A stretch of 64,000 nt of DNA from Siniperca chuatsi (lineage: Eukaryota > Chordata > Actinopteri > Centrarchiformes > Sinipercidae): positions 5,262,362 through 5,326,361 of the forward strand of contig NC_058048.1 of the NCBI RefSeq assembly GCF_020085105.1, given 5' to 3'. The notes below the pieces were generated by a model that saw only the letters and a list, made by a program, of their open reading frames with translations, was not told where the DNA came from and did no database searches. Numbering within the stretch: position 1 is the first letter of the stretch; the number at the start of each line of letters is the position of its first letter. Shown piece by piece: positions 35,504-47,544 of the stretch. Made by a program: the position numbers and the translations under genes.

Positions 35504-36327
35504 CTATCAACCAGTGGTGGAATGCAACTAAGGACGTTTACTCAAGTACGGTACATAAGTACAAATTCGAGGTACTTTACTTGAGTATTTCCATTTTATG
35601 CAACTTTATATACTTCTACTCCACCACATCTCAGAGGGAAGTATTGTACTTTTTACTGTACTTTTACAACATTTGACTGACAGCTATAGTTACTAGTTAC
35701 TTTTCAGATTGCAATTTGTCATACCCTTCACATCCAGTGAAAACCATGTATCTGCAAATTTGATGATTTTGAATTTAAAATTTTCTGATAAACTGAAGGA
35801 TGAAGTGTTTACTTTATGGGTTGAGAAAATTCTCCTACTTCTTAAGATAAATAAACAATTTAAATAAACCCTTGGATTAGCTGGAAAATGCATCGTCACA
35901 AAGCTGAGCTCACTTTTTTTTTAGAGATACGCGGTTCTCACAGGACAGTGATGCTACAAACATATGATGATCTTATAGAATATGATGCATATATTAAGAT
36001 ACCCAACAGTATATAAAGTAGTTACAGTTAGCTCAACCTTAAACATCTACAGCAGCAAAATGCAACATACACATTAATGCAGCAGTAATATTAATCCAGA
36101 AACAATACAATCACATACAATGGCAAAACACTGACAGGGAACATTTTACTGCACAATGACTACTTTTACTTTGATACTTTACGTACATTTTACTGCTAAT
36201 ACTTACATACTTTTACTTAAGTAAGGTTTTGAATGCATGTCTTTGCAGTTGTGCATTTTCACGGTGTGGTATTGCTACTGTTACTTAAATAAGCGTTCTG
36301 AGTACTTCTTCCACCACTGCTATCAAC
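35504..36327. mobile_element. Non-autonomous hAT element (MITE) with 8 bp target duplication
   Basis: The element runs from 35512 (CAGTGGTGGAA) to 36319 (TTCCACCACTG), which are perfect 11 bp inverted tips, length 808 bp. It is flanked by exact 8 bp copies CTATCAAC at 35504-35511 and 36320-36327, the hAT signature. The subterminal parts are also inverted (ACTCAAGTA and TACTTAAGTA-type motifs). No transposase frame is present, so it must have been moved by a transposase from elsewhere. Confidence 0.92.
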
Positions 36328-36589
36328 ATAATAAGGACAACATCTGCAGTGGCAGGCAAGTTACATATGAAACAGGACAAGACAAATATCATTACCAGTA
36401 GAACACCAGCAACACCATGACATCATAGGCCTTCTTCTCAGGGGGTACCTCGGTTTTTTGTTTTGTTTTTGTACAATTTGATAGCGTCCCATAAAAATAG
36501 GCTAAGAAAAAAAACTACATATGGTGAAACCTAAAAATGTTGCTACTTTATTAATACATTAAAAGAAAAAGAAAAACTCGTTTTCAGTT

Positions 36590-36612
36590 TACAAGCTACG
36601 TCACTTCCGGCA
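36590..36612 (+). promoter_or_regulatory. tbcel promoter core: CRE and ETS motifs, no TATA
   Basis: TACGTCAC (36597-36604) is a CRE-type site and runs directly into ACTTCCGG (36603-36610), an ETS/GABP-type site. This pairing is typical of TATA-less housekeeping promoters. Transcription start is inferred to lie just downstream because a GT donor follows at 36681. Confidence 0.55.
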
Positions 36613-36680
36613 TGTATGGAAGAGCAACATGACAGCTGGTTTGTTTTTATCACAAGGGAAATTCAAAGTAGATATTAAAG
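36605..36680 (+). other. tbcel: tbcel leader exon 1 (non-coding), with a short upstream frame
   Basis: The exon ends ATTAAAG before GTATGT at 36681, a strong donor. It contains a six-codon upstream frame (ATG at 36612, TGA at 36630-36632). The exact 5' edge is unknown. Assignment to tbcel is inferred from position and strand. Confidence 0.45.
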
Positions 36681-36998
36681 GTATGTAAAACGACGACCTT
36701 CTATTTTATCCGTTTTTGAGACGTTCTCTTAGCATATTGTCATTAGCTAGTGATTATCGATAGTATATTTATATCGTTGCCATCTGTAATCCATCTCGGG
36801 CTCCATCGAGCTGCTGCTGGGGTCAGACTCACTGATGCTGAGTCTGGACTGGACACTGTCTGCTACCCGGCTGTCAACAACAGGCAGCTTGCCCTTATTA
36901 TTCACCAGTGAAATATTGTTTCCTTTAGCCGGGGATATAACGGGGAAAATGTGTTGTTATTCTCTGTACAGGGTTAGCTAAACGCTTTTAGTGAGAAA

Positions 36999-37783
36999 GC
37001 CAAACTCCATTAAATAATCTGTAAATTTTTAGTTGTCTCTGCCTTGTCAGCCTGTGTATAACGTAACAACACCACTGTAAGAGCTTTTACTAATCACAAG
37101 CGAAACACATCAGTTCGGCTCAGATCTCATAGAGAAAGTATCATTTACAACAATAAAATATCAACTTTTATAATCGGTCTGCCTGTTGTTGCCAGGACCA
37201 CTTTTCACCAAATTGATGTTACTTGGAGAGGGGCTGTAGCTAATAAAGCACGTTCAAAAGTTGACATTTTGTCAAAATATCTATGGCTTTGTTAAAAGGG
37301 GATCTGCCGAATTTACAAGAATGTCGTGCTGAATCGCAGGTCATCTTGTTTTACAAACTATTAGATGTGTACATACAGATAAGCAAAGAAGAAGAAAATT
37401 ACGATGTTTTTAAAGGGCATTCGGCATAGCGGACTCCGCATAAAACAGAACAGGCCAAATTCCATTCAAAAACTCTGTCATTTTATAGGTGTCTGTGCCT
37501 TATCGGCCGATGTATAACGTGACAATGCCACTTAAGATCTTTTACAAATCGCCAAGAGCCTACATATCAGGTCGGCATAAATCTAATAGACTAGATAGCA
37601 CAATATTGCTGTAAAATATCAACTTTTATAAACGGTTTGTCTGAAACCTCTCTTGTCTTTAGAAATGTCGTTCAAATAATTATTGCTTTGTCTATAAGAT
37701 GTATGCCGAATTTACTAGAACTTCGTGCTTAATCGATTGCCATCATGTTTTAGGAACTGTTAGATGTGTACATTTACTGATGC
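36999..37783 (+). repeat. Diverged tandem duplication in tbcel intron 1
   Basis: Unit 1 (about 36999-37382) and unit 2 (about 37452-37783) align in order: CCAAACTCCATT / CCAAATTCCATT, TGTATAACGTAACAA / TGTATAACGTGACAA, AAAATATCAACTTTTATAA in both, GCCGAATTTAC in both, and TTAGATGTGTACAT in both. Each unit is about 330-385 bp. No coding potential. Function unknown. Confidence 0.8.
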
Positions 37784-38432
37784 AAAATAAAGATACATCA
37801 ATTTGTGAAAGTTCTCAGACTTCACACTTAACATAACAAGTCAGAACCGCTTTTATCTCCATTAATTTATTTTCTTCACTATTCAAGTGCCTTACTACTC
37901 TACAATCATCTTTGAGTATATTCATATTGTCACTGACAGATTATTGTGTTTTATTTCCTTAACCCATGTGGGGAAATTCCTGTCTGGTTTGTATCTGCAC
38001 TGTGAAGGCAGTTTGGCTGCTCACTGTAGCACTCTGCTCTACTTCTAAGAAATCTGAATGTGCTTCCATGTTCTTTTGATTATATTGATATTGGCACGTG
38101 AATAACAAGGCAGAAACTGATCTTTGACCTTGTTTGTTCTCCAGTGTCATGTGGTGAACGCCCTCCAAGTCCTCGCTTTTCTGGCCTGTCCAGAGCAAAT
38201 CCTGACAACTGACCAAAGATCCTTTCTTCTGGACACATCTGTCAGCCCTATCCGCCACTCTGGAGTAAGACACTACTGACAGTGCAATAGGGCCTGTCTT
38301 TCATCTTCCAAATAGACAGCTTTGTCTTGTGTAAAAGTTATTGAAAATGTTAATTAGTTTGAGTTGCACTTAAAATGATACATCTGTCAGTGGATACAAA
38401 ATGAATTAGGCTACTACTAATTTCTTTGACAG

Positions 38433-38503
38433 GCCATCAGTACAAACACAGAAGAAGACAGTGATCAGTGATACTGGTCAAAGCAAGGGAAACGTCTCTT
38501 CAG
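38433..38503 (+). other. tbcel: tbcel leader exon 2 (non-coding, candidate)
   Basis: TTTCTTTGACAG precedes 38433 and GTAAGA follows 38503, giving a 71 bp exon with good sites on both sides. It has no long frame. It lies between the promoter and the ATG exon on the same strand. RNA evidence would decide. Confidence 0.45.
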
Positions 38504-38866
38504 GTAAGATGCTTTCTGTCATAGCCTTTGAACTATAACCATACACAGTTGGAGATTACAGAAACTGTTTAGAAATAGGTGTGATTTCTCTCAAACTGGT
38601 CAAACACTCGCGTGCAGTATTGTGTTTTATTTGTCTTATGTCTGTAAGACATAAAAATAACTGGTTTTGATTTATTAGCTAACTTGATTTATTAGCTAAA
38701 GCATAACAAAATGCTTTCATACATTACCACAATTTATTGCTGCCCATTTTTGTCAAATAATATATTGAAACAAGATCCTTTTGTTTTTTATTTCAGCAAA
38801 ACCACTACATAATTTATGCTTCCCTGCAGCAGATTCCACAGCGAGGCTCTGCCCACCAAGCATTTT

Positions 38867-38870
<4 letters not shown>

Positions 38871-38932
<62 letters not shown>
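38871..38932. repeat. (CA)n microsatellite
   Basis: About 30 uninterrupted CA units, in intron DNA of tbcel. Confidence 0.97.
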
Positions 38933-38935
<3 letters not shown>

Positions 38936-39650
38936 ATACTCGTCATTTTAATTATAGAAACTGAGGTTTTAAGTTAGGTCAAAAGTTAAAAGGTCAGCAT
39001 AAAGACAAGCTTTCTTGTTTCTCTCCTCTGGGCAAATTCAGGGATATTTAAATGGGACAGTGTCTCTTTGGTTTGCTGATAGAGCTGAGGACACCTCCTT
39101 GTGTCCCTCCCTGCTCCCATTATCATTCGTACCTCACTTAAAAAGAAATGCAGTCCTTTATGTGTCTCTGTATGGATGGCTGATCTCTACAGGCTAGAAC
39201 TGAGAAACTTGGAATGGTTTATTTACAAAATATGGTGAATGTTTTATTAATGGCTGCATGATGGAATGAAGAGTTGTAGTAAAACTGCAAGTGATTTACT
39301 GAAATGAATGGACTGATCTTTGTCATGAACAGGACACTAGTGTTTGACATTTTAGACCAATGTTCTGCTGTGTGAAACCAGCTGATGAACTGCAACATGA
39401 GGTCCAAAACGCTGTGCGGTGCCCTGCTGATTATTGAGATTTAGCGTGGAATGGATCTTTCCTTTTATATGAGCCTTTTTTTGCCATACACTGTCATTAT
39501 TGGCACAGCTATGTATGAAGTCTGACTTGAGTCGTGTATGATGTATATAGTAGCAAGCTAGTACGAGCTGGCTGCTAATCACTGTGGATGTCTGTCTCTT
39601 TCCCACTCTGCTGACCAGCTGAGGGGGAGGCTGTTCAGCGGGACGGAGCC

Positions 39651-42600
39651 ATGGAGCCACCAGAGGACATGGAGGGTCGTTCCTTTGTGGAGGTGATGAG
39701 TGAAAAGTACAGCCCAGAGAACTTTCCGTACCGCAGAGGGCCTGGTATGGGGGTGGTGGTGGTACCCACCATCGGCCCCCAAGGCTCCCCTATGAAAGGT
39801 GAGTTGGAGGTGAATAATGAAATAATGATTGGCTTTGTTAAACAGATAGATATGGGTATGTCACTTTCATTACTTACCTCACTAGATGCCTCCACAGAAC
39901 GGGCCAAAGCTCGCTACGTGTAGCTGATTTATATGCTGGTAGAGAGGGCCACTTTCACCCATTACTTCCCATAAAAACTACAGTGCCCAGCATGGCTGAA
40001 TTCAAATGTGCACCCTCTGAATTTGCGCACTGAACCCTGGTAGACTTTTGTCACATGAACCGTGCCGTGTTCAAGTCTGTGAGGGAGCTGGGTCGAGAGG
40101 GGGTGAAGTGCACTGTTAGATGGGACTGAAGAACTCTCTCTTTTCTATTATGATGAATCAAAACTCTTGACCCTGTAACCTATTTCAAAGAATTTTTCTG
40201 AATGGTTTTTAACAGTACTGGTATTCACAATTTATGCAATATGAAATCAAGTTTATTGTCACATACACAATCAGACACAACGCATAGTGAAATTCGCCCA
40301 TCCTAAGTATTAGGAGCAGTGGGCAGCTACTGCGCAGCACCTGGGGACCAACTCCAGTTCTTAGCCACTGACAGGAGAATTACGAACATGTTTTGATACT
40401 GGGGGAAACCGGAGAGAACAAGCAAACTCCACACAAAAAGGCCTAACTAGGCCTACATAAAAAATGTCTTCAAAATAAAACTCAATATTAGGGCTTATAA
40501 ATTGTGTGTAGCAGGTAGACTGGTTGTTTTGCTTACTATTATTATTATAAAATTATGATTCATTTCTTTTGCATTGTTACATCCATATTACTATGAGCTG
40601 GGCAATCTTCCCAGCAAAGTCTGGTGAAGTCTGCACCCCAAGCGGACTCTCTGGAAGTCCACAGGAGGTCAGATTGAGGCCCCTTGTGGACTTGATGAAT
40701 TGTGGATTTGCCCGGCACTCGCAGACTACCTGGGAACATGCCTGTTAAATCCACGAGTCTGCAAGTGGTGGGGAAGTCCGGACATTTTTAATTCAGCCCA
40801 TGTCTTGTGGCTGCATTGCATTCTGGTCTTTTGAGGCATTTCAGTGGTGGAAAAATTGAACCCATAAATGCAAGAATCATCCTGTGTTGTTTTACTAGAG
40901 GAAGGACAGACAGACACTATAGTGAACCAGGGCTTTTAACAAAGACACAGTATTAAACCTTGTTAAGCGTGTTATCTTTTAATCAGTAAAACTGCAGAAG
41001 AGCAGCAGTTGTTAACATTTATTCTGGGAACTTGCTGTTGTCCTAGAGGTCCGACGGGAGTTTTTGGTTCTCATCTCCTTCTTGTTTGTAGCATCAGCAC
41101 ATGACTGTATTAATTTACAATTGTGAATTACAGTTGATCACAAAATGCACTGGCCCTCACAAACTGGTTCGTATAAGAGTGTAAGAGTTCTCCATTTAAC
41201 CATTACACTGAATTATTAGCTGATATATTACTTCTTTGTTTGAACAAATCACAGCTTACTTTGACTCATAACGTTTAATCTCAAGGCCCCTTTACCCAAA
41301 TATAACCCCTCCTTTTTCTGTGTGAACTGTCCCCTCCGTCTGACTAAGCCTTATTAAGTCTTACTTCCACCCTCTCCCACCTCACCTCCAGATCGTCTGA
41401 ACCTGCCCAGTATGCTGGTGTTGAACAGCTGTGGGATCCGCAGGGCAGGAGAACAGGCTGAGATTGCTGCCTTCTGTGCCCATGTCATTGAGCTGGACCT
41501 GTCACACAACAAGCTGCAGAACTGGCATGAGGTGCTGTCTCTGGGTTTATTACAGTAGATAATTTCCATTAAAGGATAAGGCTGGCGATATTCTATATTT
41601 GACTTATTGTCAACAAATCCTGTAAAAAGACCCAAACCAACAATGAATGTATCAAACTAACAAGTATTGTGTGTATTCAGAGCCTGATATATCTCATTCC
41701 TCTGTGCCTTAGAGCGCCATTGTTGTCCAAAAACTATTAAAAACACATCAGTGAGCTACACCATAAAATAAAAACTACAGTGCCCAGCTATTCTAGGAAA
41801 TTACTAAGCCTGTTTTTAAAATGAGCCATTTTCAAAGCTTTATGTCTTCAGTAGGAACCAATGGGTTTTGGTCTTTTTGTGGAATTTGTTGACAATAAGT
41901 AAAACATAGAATACTGCCAGCCTTATCCTGTAAAGGTTGCGAGGTAAATGTGCCAAACAGAGAAGGCAAACCTGTGCAGGCTGTCTGTCATCCTGTGGTG
42001 TATTTGTGATAATGAGATACAAATTCTAATGACCAGTAAAGATCTGTGGCTTGTGGCCAGTCTTCTAGTTTTCTGTTTAAATTTGTGGTTTCAAAGCTTT
42101 TTACTATATAGCGGACAAAATTAAAAAACAGACCATTGTCTCATTTTCAGATCAGTAAAATCGTGTCCAACATCCCCAACCTGGAGTTCCTGAACCTGAG
42201 CTCCAACCCCCTGGCCGGAATGACCCTTGAGCCGCGGTGTGCTGAAGCCTTTTCCCGGGTCCGACGCCTCGTCCTCAACAACACTCAAGTGTCCTGGGAC
42301 ACCGTGGTGCTGCTCACTAGGGAGATACCTGAGTAAGCAGAATAGTTGATCACTGCTCCTCCATTTTTCCGCAGGCTTGTGAGGAGATTATGGGGCGTCT
42401 CACAGAAGCCGAGCAGGGCGACCAGTTTTCAATCCTGTGCTTTTGAGACTGAAGAGTAGGCGCTGCACTATTTCATTGGCTGGTTTAGCAATTGGCTGAC
42501 ACAAAAGGCTGCCTATTCTTGAATGACACTGGCACTTAATTCATTACTACAGTGGGCTGCTGTCCTTAAAGGGTCAGTCAAAAAACAAACAACTTATTTA

Positions 42601-45600
42601 GCCCTAGTGGTATCTATCCATGCATGTTTGTCCAGGTTTTGACATATCTGCCTCTGATATTTCTCCTGTGCTGTCCTGCAGGCTGGAGGAGTTGTTCCTG
42701 TGCCTTAACGAGTACAGTAGTGTGAGTGCCTCCAGTGTGGCCTGCCCCACCTTGCGCCTGCTTCACATCACCGACAACAGCCTCCAGGACTGGGCCGAAG
42801 TCCGCAAGTTTGGCTCCATGTTCCCCAGCCTGGACACTCTGGTCATGGCCAACAACAACTTGGCCTCCATTCAGGACAACAAGGATATCCTGCAACGGCT
42901 CTTCCCAAACCTACGCAGCATCAACCTGCACAACTCAGGTCAGTGGATCTGTGTTGGCTTGTTGTGTGTGTGTGTGTATGTTTGGCGTAAGACATGTTAA
43001 ACAATTTAAATGGGATGTTTTAGTGTCCCATGATGGTTTAATTCCAGGAGGAAACGCAGAATTGCTTCTAATTTTCAGTCCGTCCAGAATGACAGTATCA
43101 GCTTCTGTATGCAATGACTCAATAACAGCTGATAAAATTAGCACAAGCAAACATGTGACTGTCTCCTAAAAGCTTTGTGTTATTTGTGGAGTATCACAAT
43201 AGATTCTTCTCCACACCAGCTTTTATCTCAGGGATTGTTTCTATTTTGGGGAGTATCAGTGGTGAATCTATTTTTAGAGTTCTGTTGAGAGTAGATGGGA
43301 CAAAAACAATATCCAAAGACTTGTTCAAATTGACTTCAACGCACCACTTCGTCATATCTCCGTGGCCTGAGGCACAGAAAAACATTGTTTTCTCTCAGAT
43401 TCAGCCATAAAGACTTATTTTTCTTAAAACAAAAACAAATTCTGCACATGGGCTGAGAGCATTTCAGAGATAATAAGGCAGCAAAGAATGCTGATGGGAG
43501 AACGATTAAGATTTTGACATACTTCAAGGATTATTTTTTATCGTCAACAAATCCCATGAAAAGACCAAAATCAAAAACGTGTAAGTCCATAGCTCGATAT
43601 TACTTTCCTACCCTGACTGTGTCTCTGAGTCCCAAAACCCATTAGTTCCTACTGAAGATTTAGTTTTTTAAAAGGCTCAGTAATTTCCTAAAGCTGCTCG
43701 CCATTGTAGTTTTTAACTGAAGTAAAAAGTGCATTTGTTGGGGACTATTTTCAGCTGCGGCTTAATACACATTTGGTGCACTAGTGAGTATTTACAGCAG
43801 CAGGACGGTGTATGTGGGATAAAGTCAAAATAAACTACAGTGTGTGTGTTCGTGGTAATGAAGGAACATGTGTCTCAGTGCAACAGTGTGACTCATTCAT
43901 GTGTTTTTAATAGTTTTTGGACAACAATGGCGCTCTAAGGCACAGAGGAATGAGATATATCGGGCTTTGGATACACACACATTACTTGTTAGTAGGATAC
44001 ATTCATTATTGGTTTGTGGCATTTCTTGACAGTAGTAGTGTATAGAATATCGTACGTATAGCAAATGTTTCACATTTTAGCAATGCTTGTTTACCTTGCT
44101 CACCTTGCCCTTTTTAGATGTTGCCAGCCAGGTGAAGGACCGGAACTAGCGTCTAGCTGTGTCGGGTGAAAAGCGAATCATCTAAAGTTTGTGTTATTTT
44201 TTATTTTATGGCCAGCATAGTCAGAACCTCTGAAAACAAATTTCATTTTATGTCACCAGCCAGGTAGCCAGCTGAGTCAGCTCCGTCGGGGCCGAGTGTC
44301 AGGATACTCGGCTGTGTTTCAGTATCAAAGGGCCAAATGTGGGATAGGTCTAGTACATACAGTACGTACAGTATGTGGCAGCCAAATGTCTAGGTTGCGG
44401 TGTACAGACTTGGGACGATTTAGGCTGGGAAGCAGTGCTCAGGCTAGGTTTTGGACTTTCACTACTGTAAGTATACTGCCATGTCATGCATCAAGTCCAA
44501 CAACAACAACTGTACATTCGACAATTATCTATGCTGGATTTTGGCTTCTGTAGGGCAAAGTGATTTTGGATGCCTGGGTCATGGAATTCATCACTAATCA
44601 TTAGTGGACTGTGTGGGTGTGGTTTGATTAGTTTGTACATACTGTATATGCACCCATCACTCATAGTAAGAAGTTGATTAAGAAAATAAGTGTTCAGGGC
44701 CTTTAAACAGGCCTGCAAGGTTTAGACATATTCAACCTTAAAGCTGGCATAAGTTCTCATTTCTCCCCTTCCAGGATAAAGCTGGTCTGCTATTACTTAA
44801 CATACTGTACAGTACAGAGCTATCTACAGCAGACACCACACACATGTCTGTGTGTGTCGCCAGGTCTCAACCGATGGGACGACATTGAGAAGCTGAACTT
44901 CTTCCCCAAGTTGGAGGAGGTGCGGTTGCAGGGCATTCCCTTGCTGCAGAACTACACCAACGCAGAGCGACGCAGCCTCATGATAGCACAGTGAGTCCCA
45001 TCAGTGGGAATGGACCTCCATTACAGTAGATAGAAAGTTTGTTTTGTTTTGCATCTGAACAACAGAAGGCAATAATCTGGCTTTCAGATTCACAGTGTCA
45101 CAAATACCTGCTACTCAAATGCATAATACAGTATGTATGTATGTGCTTCCCCTTAGGCTCCCTTCAATTTCAATGCTAAATGGCAGTGTTGTGACTGATA
45201 GCGAGAGAGAGGACGCAGAGAGGTTCTTCATTCGTTACTACTTAGACTACCCTGAGGAGGAGCTGCCTTACAGGTACGCTGCACTCATTGTCTGTACTCT
45301 AACTACAACAGTATGAGTGCTTGTGTCATGTATGTGTGCGTGCTGTTAAGACTGACAGCACAACCTGCTCTTTCCCTCCTCAGATACCATTCCCTGGTAA
45401 CAAAGTATGGGAAGCTGGAGCCACTTGCTGAGATTGACCTCCGACCTCGCTGCCGTGCCCAGGTGGAGGTTCACTGTGAGGAAAAAGTGGAGCAGGTGTG
45501 TTAAGCATGTAATGAGGTATTGTTCTGAATAGTAGACAAATGTAGAGTAACTTGAGAGGCAGGGCTTCAAGTGATATCATGTAACCTTACTTCCTTTTGT

Positions 45601-47544
45601 CTCTCTTCCATTCATACTTGACCTTGCAATCCTGTTGAGTGTCTCTTCTGTAGATGTAATGATTGTTTCTGCCTGAGTGCTGTGTCCTTGACACTTATGC
45701 TCCCTACTTTTGACTAATTGGTACACCAAGGGCATCCTTAATCTTGGTATCAGCACCAATCCAGCTCTCAGTTGTTCAACAGATGAAGTTGTCCAGTTGT
45801 ACTTTCACGATATGTAAAAAAAAAAAAAACAACAAAAAAAAAACTGTAACACTATAAAAAAAATTAAATAGGTATTTAGTTCTGGAGTTATGGCACGATC
45901 AAACCATAGAAATTACGTAGATGTGTCATGAGCACCCTCTTTCTGTGTTCACTTTCAAGTTCAAGTTTATTTGTCATATATAATCATACAGGTACAATCA
46001 TAGTGAAATGCTTTGCTTGGAGACACCATGACGCTTGTTGTTTGAAACATTTTAACCCTATAATAAACAAATATTCAGTTTCCTATGTACTGCACAGTCG
46101 GTGGCTCACAATGAGTACTGCAAGCTCTATGAAACCTTCCACTGTGAAAGACTAACCGATCAAACACGTCATGGGAATCCACATGGTGTTATTTATCCTC
46201 TTCAATGATTAACATGGAAACAAAGCATTGCTGTGAAGGTCACTGTCCGGAGTATATTTATTTAATTCAAATGTACTGAATATTGTATCCCTCACTAGTT
46301 AACCTGTTTAGAATATATGCTATCTTTTGCCGGATTTTAGATGATGCCCTGCTGGCCATGTTAAAGGTTCACAGCGCTTTACCAGCAATGGCTAAGAACA
46401 TCTGATTAGCCCTTTTAAAACTTCTCCAATCCATATTTTTATATGAACAATGAATCACTGTGTGTAATGTGAAAGGTGTCGCTCGTGGTGACGTACCCAC
46501 AGAGAATTATCACCCGACTCTGCAGTTCCCCTCAGCTCTACAGAGCGTTTTAGTGTCTTTCAGCTCATTGTTGTGGGTTTTTTGCAGGCAACTTCATTGT
46601 TTTAGTTCACTCTCACCGCTCTCACCATCAGGCAGCTGTTTTCAGAAAAAACTCACTGTACACTATCTGCCCAGCACCAAACGACAGACAGACAAAGTTA
46701 GAAACTAGCTGTTGAACAAAGTGGAACATTTAGCAGCTGAAAAGCCAGATATTTTTGTTTGTGAGAGAAAAACAGTAGTTCAACAGATAGTACAAATATT
46801 AGTCCTCCTAATCCTATCAGATTTGTACAAATCTTATCAGAGAACTGTAGTGTTATGAATTACAGGACAGCTTAATTTTTTATAGCGTGGTTGTTATTGT
46901 CATGGCTTTGGCTAATATGCCTGTAGGTTTGCATGACATTGTATTCACCACCATCACTGTCAAAATTGTAGACAAAATTTCTCTCAAAAAGACACAATGT
47001 CTGTATTCAGGCGATCCAGTGTCCGCACCTTTTGGACATTCCAACAGTGTAAACAATTTAATTTTTGATAAAAAGCTATGCACATTTAGATGGACAATGC
47101 TAAGACTTGGAAGAGATTTAAAATGAAATGTGTGTGTGTGCACTTCACAAATTCATGGCCAGGGTAATGTTGTGTTTTAACATCAGTATAAGCATAGCTA
47201 TCAGCCATATGTCTTAGAGCCGCTATGTGCAGAATTTAAACCTTCCAGATTTTGGCATTTTACTTTTGTGCTTCTTCTGAGTGTAATGAGTGTCAGTTTA
47301 ATGCCTACATTCTAGAAACTGTTTGTCTTTGTGTCAGCTGAACATCCGTTTGGACCAGACAGTAGCTGAGCTGAAGAAGCAGCTGACAACAGTGGTCCAG
47401 CTATCCACCAACAGCATGAGGCTGTATTACATCGACAAGTGCAGCGCCTTCGGTCCAGAGGAAATGAGGTACAACACCCGGGCTCTCCACTCCTACAGCA
47501 TCCAAGACGGTGATGAAATACTGGTGGTGCCCAAGACCAAGTGA
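39651..47544 (+). CDS. tbcel: Tubulin folding cofactor E-like (TBCEL), intact, eight coding exons
   Basis: TBCEL is a cytosolic relative of tubulin cofactor E that destabilises tubulin dimers and so controls microtubule stability. Coding exons: 39651-39798, 41392-41531, 42151-42332, 42682-42938, 44864-44990, 45157-45273, 45384-45495 and 47338-47544. They total 1290 nt, or 429 residues plus stop; human TBCEL is about 424. Every junction has AG and GT and keeps frame. The N-terminus has [18 protein letters not shown] (residues about 17-34). Leucine-rich repeats cover about 55-260 ([45 protein letters not shown]). A ubiquitin-like domain covers about 345-429 ([18 protein letters not shown], ending VVPKTK). 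There is no CAP-Gly domain, as expected for TBCEL and unlike TBCE. The start is the first Met of its exon ([12 protein letters not shown]); a second Met seven residues on is possible. Confidence 0.96.
40235..40450 (+). repeat. Dispersed fish repeat in tbcel intron
   Basis: It starts ATCAAGTTTATTGTCACATA, contains AGTGAAATTCGCCC, and ends with GGAAACCGGAGAGAAC and AGCAAACTCCACAC. A related head (TTCAAGTTTATTTGTCATAT, AGTGAAATGCTT) is at 45955-46015. Class not certain. Confidence 0.5.
41569..41934 (+). mobile_element. TTAA-site MITE in tbcel intron after coding exon 2
   Basis: Left tip 41573-41620 (AGGATAAGGCTGGCGATATT...) and right tip 41881-41929 are inverted copies of about 48 bp with only a few mismatches. 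TTAA precedes the left tip; the right flank is GTAA, probably a mutated TTAA. Length about 357 bp, no coding. Related to 43519-44060, which lies in the opposite orientation. Confidence 0.85.
43519..44060 (-). mobile_element. Second copy of the same MITE family, inverted, after coding exon 4
   Basis: The right part (43885-44050) is the reverse complement of the left part of 41569-41934; both share CATTGTTGTCCAAAAACTAT (inverted here) and the adjoining CTCTGTGCCTTAGAGCGC. The left part has GTCAACAAATCC. It is longer, with an extra middle section (about 43700-43880). Tips are decayed. Confidence 0.75.
45812..45843. repeat. Poly-A tract in tbcel intron
   Basis: A run of A interrupted by CAAC, possibly the tail of an old retroposon. 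Nothing else in the surrounding 300 bp is recognised. Confidence 0.6.
46440..46790 (+). repeat. Dispersed repeat, copy 2, in the last tbcel intron
   Basis: Shares ordered blocks with 19065-19375 (GTGTAATGTGAAAGG, GTTCACTCTCACC) and its 3' part (AAACTAGCTGTTGAACAAAG, TTTAGCAGCTGAAAAGCCAG) is the reverse complement of 28140-28260 and 16690-16790. Confidence 0.65.

Noticed and set aside
38871..38932. CRISPR-like or other functional array
   Set aside because: Simple CA dinucleotide repeat; organism is a vertebrate.
42726..43169. 147-codon plus frame with Pro/Ser/Thr-rich product
   Set aside because: Out-of-frame shadow of tbcel coding exon 4; the in-frame reading gives the leucine-rich repeats.
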